Shown here piece by piece: positions 13,424 through 19,593 of a stretch of DNA of 21,797 bases (position 1 is the stretch's first letter; every line of letters begins with the position of its first letter). A program made the position numbers and the translations under genes. The notes beneath the pieces are model-generated. The model saw only the letters and a program-made list of their open reading frames with translations. It searched no databases and was not told the DNA's origin. The stretch is from JBHIEE01 sp046760445 (lineage in GTDB: Bacteria; Acidobacteriota; Aminicenantia; JdFR-78): assembly GCA_046760445.1 (NCBI GenBank), contig JBHIEE010000038.1:1-21797 (forward strand), read 5' to 3'.

Positions 13424-14680
13424 ATGGAAAAAATTTGGATTAGAGGTGGGAAAAAACTAACCGGCAAAGTCAGGATTAGTGGGTCAAAGAACGCTGTTCT
13501 TCCTGCCATAGCTGCTTCCCTTTTGACTGAAGAAAAGCTTTTTCTTAAAAATGTTCCTTTAGTTCAAGATGTTTTTACAATCTTAACTCTCCTTCAAGAA
13601 TTAGGAGGAATATTTCACCAAGAAAATGATGGTTTTTCAATCCAAGTAAAAAAAATTAAATCTTATGAAGCACCCTATGAATTAGTCAAAACTATGAGGG
13701 CTTCGATTTTAGTCTTAGGTCCATTACTTGCTCGATATGGAAAAGCAGAAGTCGCTTTACCAGGAGGGTGTGCTATCGGTTCACGGCCAATTGATCTTCA
13801 CATTCATGGACTTGAAAAATTAGGAGCAAAATTAAAACTCGAACATGGGTATATTAAAGCCAGAGCAAGAAGGTTAAAAGGGGAAGAAATTGAATTTTCA
13901 AAGATTACAGTTACGGGCACTGAAAATTTAATAATGGCTGCTACCTTGGCTAAAGGAGAAACAATTCTAAAAAACTGTGCCCGAGAGCCTGAAGTGGTTG
14001 ATTTGTGTAATCTATTAATAAGTATGGGGGCAAAAATAGAAGGAGCAGGAACAGATACTATTGTTATCAAAGGAGTCAAAGAATTAAAAGGAACAACTCA
14101 TTCCATTATTCCTGACAGAATTGAGGGTGGAACATTCATAATTGCTGGTGCACTAAACGACGGTGAGATTGAAATAGAAAATGTCAACCCCTACCATCTT
14201 CAGGCTGTAATAGAGAAAATAAAATTCGCTGGAGCAAACATTGAAGTAATAGACCACAATAAGCTAAAAGTTAAAGGATGCTCAGAAATCCGCCCTCAAG
14301 ATGTGACGACTTCTCCTTATCCTGGTTTTCCAACTGACATGCAAGCACAATTTATGGTTTTGATGACTCAAGCCAACGGGACTTCAATTATTACTGAAAC
14401 TATTTTTGACCGACGGTTTCTTCATGTGAATGAGTTATTAAGATTAGGGGCAAATATTGAAGTTATTGGAGATAAAGCTATTGTTAAAGGAAAAACAACC
14501 CTTTCGGGAGCAGAAGTGATCGCTACTGATTTAAGAGCCTCGGCTTCATTGATTTTAGCCGGCTTGATTGCCGAGGGAGAAACTTTAGTTAACCGAATAT
14601 ATCATCTGGATAGAGGCTACGAAAAAATTGAGGAAAAGCTTAAAGCCTTAGGGACAAATATAAAAAGAATCAAAGAATAA
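13424..14680 (+). CDS. murA: UDP-N-acetylglucosamine 1-carboxyvinyltransferase
   Basis: This 418-residue protein has normal MurA length. It transfers enolpyruvate from PEP to UDP-GlcNAc, the first committed step of peptidoglycan synthesis, in the cytoplasm. Key marks are RISGSKNAVLPAIAASLL (residues 18-35; Lys22-Asn23), MRASILVLGPLLAR, and the catalytic Cys116 in LPGGCAIGSRPIDLH, which is the cysteine targeted by fosfomycin. Further blocks are PDRIEGGTFIIAG, PYPGFPTDMQAQFM (Asp catalytic) and the C-terminal DLRASASLILAGLIAEG. The start is set at ATG 13424 (MEKIWIRGG), because the TTG at 13388 adds 12 residues outside the family and is itself part of the promoter. No clear Shine-Dalgarno site. 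It forms an operon with the HIT gene 13 bases downstream. Confidence 0.96.
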   Translation: MEKIWIRGGKKLTGKVRISGSKNAVLPAIAASLLTEEKLFLKNVPLVQDVFTILTLLQELGGIFHQENDGFSIQVKKIKSYEAPYELVKTMRASILVLGPLLARYGKAEVALPGGCAIGSRPIDLHIHGLEKLGAKLKLEHGYIKARARRLKGEEIEFSKITVTGTENLIMAATLAKGETILKNCAREPEVVDLCNLLISMGAKIEGAGTDTIVIKGVKELKGTTHSIIPDRIEGGTFIIAGALNDGEIEIENVNPYHLQAVIEKIKFAGANIEVIDHNKLKVKGCSEIRPQDVTTSPYPGFPTDMQAQFMVLMTQANGTSIITETIFDRRFLHVNELLRLGANIEVIGDKAIVKGKTTLSGAEVIATDLRASASLILAGLIAEGETLVNRIYHLDRGYEKIEEKLKALGTNIKRIKE

Positions 14681-14693
14681 GAAAGGAGGGCTG

Positions 14694-15038
14694 ATGGAAG
14701 ATTGTCTTTTTTGTAAAATTGTTAACAAACAACTTCCAAGTAAAATTGTTTTGGAAGATGAGCTATCAATTGCTTTTGAAGATATAAATCCTCAAACCCC
14801 TATTCATATCTTAATTATTCCTAAAACTCATTATTCTTCCTTGAATGAAATACCTGAAGATGAGAAATCTCTCCTTGGTCATTTAATAATAAAAGCCAAA
14901 GAAATTGCTTCCCAAAAAGGAATTGATGAAAAGGGTTATCGGTTGGTTTTAAACACCGGAAAAGAATCAGGTCAAGCTGTTTTTCACATTCATCTTCACC
15001 TATTAGGAGGAAGGCCCATGGGCTGGCCCCCTGGCTAG
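14694..15038 (+). CDS. HIT-family (HINT-like) nucleotide hydrolase
   Basis: This 114-residue protein has the length and layout of bacterial HinT. It carries CLFCKI near the start (Cys4 and Cys7, which with later histidines form a zinc site in many members), PIHILIIPKTHYSSL, and the C-terminal histidine triad HIHLHLLGGRPMGWPPG (His98, His100, His102). HinT enzymes hydrolyse purine nucleoside phosphoramidates and aminoacyl adenylates in the cytoplasm. An aaaggagggctg site precedes ATG 14694. It follows murA by 13 bases, probably on the same transcript, without an obvious pathway link. Confidence 0.94.
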   Translation: MEDCLFCKIVNKQLPSKIVLEDELSIAFEDINPQTPIHILIIPKTHYSSLNEIPEDEKSLLGHLIIKAKEIASQKGIDEKGYRLVLNTGKESGQAVFHIHLHLLGGRPMGWPPG

Positions 15039-15040
15039 CC

Positions 15041-15105
15041 ATTAGTAACTAGTAACTGGTAATTAATAATTAATCTTCAGCATCTAATTACTAATTATCG
15101 GTTAC
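15041..15105. repeat. Dispersed 'ggtaactgg' repeat, copy 3, as an imperfect inverted repeat
   Basis: The 19-base arm at 15052-15070 (gtaactggtaattaataat) pairs with 15087-15105 with 16 of 19 matches, leaving a 16-base loop. The words match copies at 268-300 and 871-940. It starts three bases after the HIT stop codon, so it could also act as a 3' end structure. Confidence 0.55.
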
Positions 15106-15129
15106 AAATTATGATTCTTAGAGGGAAAA

Positions 15130-15434
15130 ATGGAAATAACTTGGTTAGGTCATTCAACAGTAAAAATTGAAGGGCCAAAAACAATTTACATTGACCCATT
15201 CTTAGCCGGTAATCCTTTGGCTTCTATTCCTTCTGAAAGAATAGACAAAGCAGACTTGGTCATTGTTACCCATTATCATGGAGATCATATAGGAGATGCT
15301 TTTGAAATTGCCGAAATACAGGAGCAACCTTGGTTGGAATTCATGAGATAGCAGTGGAGACAGAAAATAAAGGAATCAAAGCAGTTGAATTTATTAAGTC
15401 TAAGCAGGAGAAATATATTCACTTTAAATGGTAA
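15130..15434 (+). pseudogene. Broken UPF0173-type metal-dependent hydrolase (metallo-beta-lactamase fold)
   Basis: The N-terminal 63 or so residues are typical: MEITWLGHSTVKIEG, YIDPFLAGNPLA, ADLVIVTHYHGDH with the HxHxDH zinc motif, and GDAFEIAE. The frame then runs out at 15351. One base appears to be missing in the A-run at 15313-15316. Restoring it gives EIAENTGATLVGIHEIA, the family's expected continuation, which reads on to a stop at 15432-15434. Even then only about 102 residues exist, against roughly 210-230 normally, and the middle of the protein (the C-terminal zinc ligands and the HAGDT-type motif) is missing. So there is both a frameshift and a large internal deletion. Start supported by gaggg before ATG 15130. 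Confidence 0.8.
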
Positions 15435-15463
15435 ACTGTGTACTATAGAAGAGCAAAAGTAAA

Positions 15464-15485
15464 CATTTTACATTTTACATTTTAC
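15464..15485. repeat. Three-copy heptad repeat CATTTTA
   Basis: CATTTTA is repeated three times (15464-15484) followed by C. It lies 10 bases upstream of the NYN gene, which lacks a Shine-Dalgarno site. A seven-base period also marks 3544-3571 and the A-rich arms of the elements at 1141 and 7568. Confidence 0.65.
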
Positions 15486-15495
15486 AAATTAATTA

Positions 15496-15978
15496 ATGGC
15501 TTACTTAATTGATGGTAATAATTTAATTGGACATACTCCAAACCTTGAGTTAAATAATCGAGAAAGTCGATATAGACTAATTCTGCGGTTGTTTAGATTT
15601 CAGCGTCTGAAAAAATCAAAAGTAACAATAGTTTTTGACGGACAGCCTGACGCCAATTTAGCCCAACTCAATTTTAGTCGAAAAAAGTTTAATATAATTT
15701 TCTCAGACATTACTTTTTCAGCTGATTCCAAAATCAAAGAGATAATTTCTGCCAAAAAATATTTAAAAGATTTGCATGTTGTTAGTTCAGATCGAGAATT
15801 AACAAATTTTGTCAAATCTAAAGGGGCAAGAGTTATAAAATGCTCTGAATTTAACAAACAAATTAAGAAATTATTCAAAGAAGAAAATGAACGAAGAAAA
15901 GACTGGAAAGAAGAAAAAGACCTTTCTCCTTTAGAAGTCAAGCACTGGTTAGAAATATTTAAGCAGAAAGATGATTAG
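15496..15978 (+). CDS. NYN-domain (YacP-like, PIN-fold) predicted ribonuclease
   Basis: This 160-residue protein has a NYN/PIN-like fold. It begins MAYLIDGNNLIGH, with Asp6 and Asn8-Asn9, then VTIVFDGQPD (Asp48), FSADSKIKEII (Asp77) and HVVSSDRELTNFVKSKGARVI (Asp99). These acidic residues form the metal site used for RNA cleavage in the family. The Lys/Glu-rich C-terminus (121-160) is likely helical and basic-acidic mixed. YacP-type proteins are thought to act in RNA decay or processing. ATG 15496 has no Shine-Dalgarno site and follows a heptad repeat. The tail overlaps the next gene by eight bases, so the two are probably coupled. Confidence 0.8.
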   Translation: MAYLIDGNNLIGHTPNLELNNRESRYRLILRLFRFQRLKKSKVTIVFDGQPDANLAQLNFSRKKFNIIFSDITFSADSKIKEIISAKKYLKDLHVVSSDRELTNFVKSKGARVIKCSEFNKQIKKLFKEENERRKDWKEEKDLSPLEVKHWLEIFKQKDD

Positions 15979-16834
15979 TATTTCTATTCTTGGGGCTGGA
16001 AAATTAGGCACTCACCTAGGGTTTGCCTTATTAAAAAAAGGTTACCCAATCAAAGCTATCTCTTGCAAGACTAGCCAGTCTGCCCGAGAAAGTGCTGAAT
16101 TGATTGGACAGGGTCAAATCTTCACTGATAATTCTCAAGCAGCCCGGGAAGGAGAATTGATAATAATTTGTCTCCCTGATGGGGAAATTTCTAAGGTAGT
16201 CAAAGAATTATCTTCGTCTTCTCTGAGCTGGGAGGGGAAATATGTTTTTCACTGTAGTGGACTACTAACCTCAGACCTTCTCACTCCCTTGAAAAAAAAG
16301 GGAGCCCTCACTGCATCTTTCCATCCTATTCAATCCTTTGCTCAAAAAAAACCTGATGAGAAGAAGTTCAAAGGAATTTATTTTGGGATAGAAGGAGAAA
16401 AAGAAGCACTAACTTTAGCCAAGAAAATTATTCGCCATCTGGAAGGAAAATATTTAATTCTATCTAAAAAAAATAAACCTGTCTATCACCTCGCCTGCAC
16501 AATAGCATCCAACCTTCTAATTGGGATTTTAAACTTAGCTATGGAATTAATGAAAGAAATCAATTTTTCTGGAGAATTAGCCTTTCAATCTCTCCTGCCT
16601 TTAATTCAGGAAACAATAGAAAATGCTGACAAATTAGGAGTAAAATCTGCTTTAACTGGACCTTTAGTTCGAGGAGACATAAATACAATTAAATCTCATT
16701 TAGAGGCTTTAAAGAAGAAACCAAATGAATTAAGAATTTATCGAGAACTATCCCTTTATGCCTTAAACATTACTCAATCAGAGCTGAATTCTACTAGCGT
16801 TAAGTCTTTGAAAAATCTTCTTTCACATAAATAA
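15971..16834 (+). CDS. Rossmann-fold and DUF2520 domain protein (NAD(P)-dependent oxidoreductase-like)
   Basis: This 287-residue protein has an N-terminal NAD(P)-binding domain (ISILGAGKLGTHLGFALLKKG, G8-x-G10-x-x-G13), LIIICLPDGEISKV and YVFHCSGLLTSD..TPLKKKGA, then SFHPIQSFA. The C-terminal DUF2520 helical domain (about 155-287) includes YHLACTIASNLLIGILNLA and ALTGPLVRGDINTIKSHLEAL. This order is characteristic of a conserved but poorly characterised family related to F420-dependent and ketopantoate-type reductases. The reaction is not known. It overlaps the NYN gene by eight bases, and its last 35 bases overlap the end of the convergent murB. Confidence 0.85.
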   Translation: MISISILGAGKLGTHLGFALLKKGYPIKAISCKTSQSARESAELIGQGQIFTDNSQAAREGELIIICLPDGEISKVVKELSSSSLSWEGKYVFHCSGLLTSDLLTPLKKKGALTASFHPIQSFAQKKPDEKKFKGIYFGIEGEKEALTLAKKIIRHLEGKYLILSKKNKPVYHLACTIASNLLIGILNLAMELMKEINFSGELAFQSLLPLIQETIENADKLGVKSALTGPLVRGDINTIKSHLEALKKKPNELRIYRELSLYALNITQSELNSTSVKSLKNLLSHK

Positions 16835-17747
16835 CTTCCTCCTCTAATTCAAAACCAAATGTTTCTTTAACTTTTTTCTTTAAAATTGAGGCTAATTTAA
16901 GAACATCTTCACAGGTTGCTCCCCCTTTATTAATCAGAAAATTAGAATGCTTTTCATAAACCGCAGCTTGTCCTATTTTAATTTTCTTGGCGCCAACCTG
17001 ATCCAATAGAAAACCAGCAGAAATGATCTTTCCTCCTGACAAAACTATATTCTTGAAAAAACTCCCTCCTGATGGAACATTGAAAGGAGGATGTTTTTTT
17101 TCTCGTTGAGCTAAAATTTCCTTAATTCTCTGCTCAATAAGGGATTTGGACCAAGAAGTTAATTTAAGCTTTGCTGCCAAGACTGTTTCTCTACTCTTCT
17201 TTAGAGAACTTGCCCGATATTTAAACTGGAAATAATTCTTTTTTACTTTTTTTTCCTTTCCTTTAGAGTCAATAATAGTTGCCTCAATTATAAAATCACC
17301 GATAGCCTTTCCATATGCCCCTGCATTTCCGCAAATTGCTCCTCCTAAGGTTCCAGGAATGCCGGCTAAAACCTCAAGACCAGAAAGAGAACTCTTCGCT
17401 GCTTTCTCCACTACCTGGCTTAAAGGAGTGCCTGAAAAAGCTTTTAGAATTTTTCTCTTTTCATCAATCTCGATTCCCTCGATCATATTTTTAATAATCA
17501 AGCCCCTAAAGCCTTGATCATCAAATAAAAGATTAGTTCCCTGCCCAATCACAAAATAAGGAATTTTGTATTTCCTGGCTAAAGAAATTGACTCTTTTAA
17601 CTCAAATAGAGACTTGGCAATAAAGAAAAAATCTGCAGGACCTCCAATTTTAAAATGACAGAGATTTTTTAGAAGAACCTGTTTTTTTACAGGACGACCG
17701 ATTTCTTTAATAAAATCTTCCAAAAAGTCTTCAAATGAATTTTTCAC
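16800..17747 (-). CDS. murB: UDP-N-acetylenolpyruvoylglucosamine reductase
   Basis: This 315-residue flavoenzyme reduces the MurA product to UDP-MurNAc with NADPH. The FAD-binding part shows HFKIGGPADFF, VIGQGTNLLFDDQGFRG and GIPGTLGGAICGNAGAYG (residues 129-146). YRASSLK holds Arg178. The catalytic Ser229 lies in VPSGGSFFKN, and the terminal LEEEVIYV provides the conserved Glu (about 304). Absence of the extra Tyr-loop region fits the short type II MurB found in many bacteria. The start is GTG 17747, with no clear Shine-Dalgarno site. It is the last gene of the minus-strand group, 71 bases after the PD40 gene, and its end overlaps the DUF2520 gene by 35 bases tail to tail. Confidence 0.95.
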   Translation of the reverse strand: MKNSFEDFLEDFIKEIGRPVKKQVLLKNLCHFKIGGPADFFFIAKSLFELKESISLARKYKIPYFVIGQGTNLLFDDQGFRGLIIKNMIEGIEIDEKRKILKAFSGTPLSQVVEKAAKSSLSGLEVLAGIPGTLGGAICGNAGAYGKAIGDFIIEATIIDSKGKEKKVKKNYFQFKYRASSLKKSRETVLAAKLKLTSWSKSLIEQRIKEILAQREKKHPPFNVPSGGSFFKNIVLSGGKIISAGFLLDQVGAKKIKIGQAAVYEKHSNFLINKGGATCEDVLKLASILKKKVKETFGFELEEEVIYVKEDFSKT

Positions 17748-17818
17748 GGTTAAAAGGTTGAATTTCAGTGTGTTATTACTATCTCTTTAATTAATTTTTT
17801 CAATGTCTCTAATTTCTT

Positions 17819-18772
17819 TTAATACCAGTCGGGAAATAAATCCCTTCCTAGCGTATCCAAAAGAGGAATAATTCTCTTAGTCTTAACCTTGACTAAATAA
17901 AGAGCCCAGTTTCCTCTTAACTTATGATTTTTTGGAGAAGAGCTGAACACAATAAACTTATTATCAGGAGACCAAGAGGGAAAATAATCATAAGTCTCAT
18001 CTCTTCTCGTTAATCTTATTTTCCCACTCCCATCTGGATTCATTAACCAAATATCCCCCTTGCCGTCTGCTTTTGAAGAAACATAAGCAATTTTTTTGCC
18101 ATCTTTTGAGAAATGAGGCCGACAAGCTTTTCCACCTTCAGTTAAGAACTTAAATTCTTTTTTTTGAAGATGGTACATAGCTACATCCCACCCCCTTGTC
18201 CTTTTTCCGGTAAATCCCATTAAAGGTTCAGTGGGAGAAAAATTGGGCAAAGCATTTGAGCCCTTATATTGAGGAATTAATCTTTCTTTCTTTCCTGATT
18301 TTAAATCAATCATCCATAGAGTGTAACTTCTAAAAATTCTTTTTCTTCTTTCGATGGTATAAGCTAATCTTTTACTATCCGGGAACCAGGCATGTTCAAT
18401 TGCATTTTCTTTAGTCGAAGTAATCTGAGTAATTTTCGATCCATCCTCATTCATCACAAAAATATCATAGCTTCCTTTAGGATTAGCAGTAAAAGCTATT
18501 TTCTTTCCATCCGGTGACCATTTAGGATATTCATCATTCCAAGAGTTATTGGTTAATTTTCTTAAGCCATTTTTAGTTAATAAATAGATTTCGTTGTCGC
18601 CATCCAAATCAGACTGGAATACAATTTTCCCATCGAAAGGAACCGCTGGTTTTAAGTGACTAATATCTACTTTTCTTCTCTCCTCTGGAACACCCTCATC
18701 TCCCCCCTTACAATAAATCAACATCCACAAAGTGACCAAAATCAAAATACAAATGATTTTCTTCTCTTTCAT
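17819..18772 (-). CDS. Exported TolB-like PD40 beta-propeller protein
   Basis: This 317-residue protein has a short N-terminal hydrophobic segment (ICILILVTLWMLIYC) followed by KGGDEG, which looks like a signal anchor or lipoprotein leader, though Tyr before the Cys is atypical for a lipobox. About six PD40 (WD40-like) blades follow: SDLDGDNEIYLL, KWSPDGKKIAFTANPKGSYD, WFPDSKRLAYT, NFSPTEPLMGFTGKRTRGWD, HFSKDGKKIAYVSSKADGKGD and SWSPDNKFIVFSSSP. Such propellers bind partner proteins or ligands outside the cytoplasm. True TolB has an extra N-terminal domain that is absent here, and no tol-pal genes are nearby. The strong aaggaggt start region is an almost exact copy of that of the M28 peptidase gene. 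Confidence 0.82.
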   Translation of the reverse strand: MKEKKIICILILVTLWMLIYCKGGDEGVPEERRKVDISHLKPAVPFDGKIVFQSDLDGDNEIYLLTKNGLRKLTNNSWNDEYPKWSPDGKKIAFTANPKGSYDIFVMNEDGSKITQITSTKENAIEHAWFPDSKRLAYTIERRKRIFRSYTLWMIDLKSGKKERLIPQYKGSNALPNFSPTEPLMGFTGKRTRGWDVAMYHLQKKEFKFLTEGGKACRPHFSKDGKKIAYVSSKADGKGDIWLMNPDGSGKIRLTRRDETYDYFPSWSPDNKFIVFSSSPKNHKLRGNWALYLVKVKTKRIIPLLDTLGRDLFPDWY

Positions 18773-18793
18773 ATTCGACCTCCTTACTTTGCT
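18753..18793 (-). repeat. Duplicated translation-initiation segment, copy 2 (PD40 gene)
   Basis: This is the minus-strand counterpart of 10411-10451: ribosome site, ATG and first codons (MKEKKII), with one differing base in 41. Adjacent bases 18794-18807 carry the tcctgcttccagtt word seen in the tandem repeats at 3642-3655. Confidence 0.85.
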
Positions 18794-18810
18794 TCCTGCT
18801 TCCAGTTAAG

Positions 18811-19470
18811 TTAAATCATCTCTTCCAATTTTTGATACCAGCTTTCAGCTAAAGTCCTATATCCTTCCTCACTGGGATGAATACCAGGTAAATATTCTGG
18901 ATTTTTTATAAAAATTGAATAATTGTCTACTAAAGGTAAATTTTCTTCTTCAGCAATTTTTTTAATCAGAGGATTTATCTCATTTCTTACTCGTTCTCTC
19001 GATTTTTCTGAAAATGGAAATCCAACATTGTTTGGCACAGGAAGAATGGTCGCGATTAATATTTTACTTTTTTTTCTATTAGGATCTTCAAATTCTCTGA
19101 AAATTTTTATAATCTCCTTCATATTCTGATAAAATTTATCAGCTGGAGTAAAATCAGTATCGATTCTTACATCATTAGTTCCTAACTGAAGCAATATGAA
19201 ATTAGGATGTTTTTCTTTAAGCCAGTCCTTATTTAATCTAAGAAATTTTAAATATTCTCCAGAAGTGTTACCGTTTCTACCATAATTCCATACCCTAACC
19301 TTAATTCCTTGAGAAATAAGGATGTCTTCTAAATAATCAGGATAAGATGAGTCGGTAATACTATCTCCGACACATAAAACAACTATTAAAGGTTTACCTG
19401 GTTTGCAAAAGGAAAATAGTAATCCAGCGAGAAAAAGAAGCAGGTATTTTTTTTTTAAATAACTGAACAT
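18811..19470 (-). CDS. SGNH/GDSL-family hydrolase-like exported protein lacking the usual catalytic Asp
   Basis: This is a 219-residue protein from ATG 19470. The N-terminus (MFSYLKKKYLLLFLAGLLFSFCKPGK) is a signal peptide or lipoprotein-type leader; Phe before Cys22 is atypical. Block I is VGDSITD (Ser37), the block II glycine is in NYGRNGNTSGEY, and block III is LLQLGTND (Asn99). In block V the usual DxxH reads P-G-I-H (Pro195, His198), so the triad Asp is absent while Ser and His remain. SGNH enzymes cleave esters or remove acyl groups from lipids and glycans. TTG 19509 would add 13 residues ahead of the signal peptide and is judged less likely. It is 38 bases upstream of the PD40 gene, probably in the same operon. 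Confidence 0.8.
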   Translation of the reverse strand: MFSYLKKKYLLLFLAGLLFSFCKPGKPLIVVLCVGDSITDSSYPDYLEDILISQGIKVRVWNYGRNGNTSGEYLKFLRLNKDWLKEKHPNFILLQLGTNDVRIDTDFTPADKFYQNMKEIIKIFREFEDPNRKKSKILIATILPVPNNVGFPFSEKSRERVRNEINPLIKKIAEEENLPLVDNYSIFIKNPEYLPGIHPSEEGYRTLAESWYQKLEEMI

Positions 19471-19480
19471 TTTCTTTTCA

Positions 19481-19509
19481 ATCTTATAATCTAGGTTATT
19501 CTCTGTCAA
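19481..19509 (-). promoter_or_regulatory. Possible promoter just upstream of the SGNH gene
   Basis: On the minus strand TTGACA (19509-19504, perfect) is followed after 17 bases by TAAGAT (19486-19481), or after 15 bases by TATAAG. ATG 19470 lies 10 bases beyond. If real, it rules out the upstream TTG as start codon, since that TTG is part of the -35 box. Confidence 0.35.
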
Positions 19510-19593
19510 GCGAGTTATTTAAGTTCCTATTTGGTGTTTCTCAATCTAAGATAAATCTAAATAAAGATATTCAAGATTACTTCCACAAAAGAA

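Noticed and set aside
17819..18772. Genuine TolB of the Tol-Pal system
   Set aside because: The N-terminal TolB domain is missing and no tolQ, tolR, tolA or pal gene is nearby. Only the PD40 propeller is shared.
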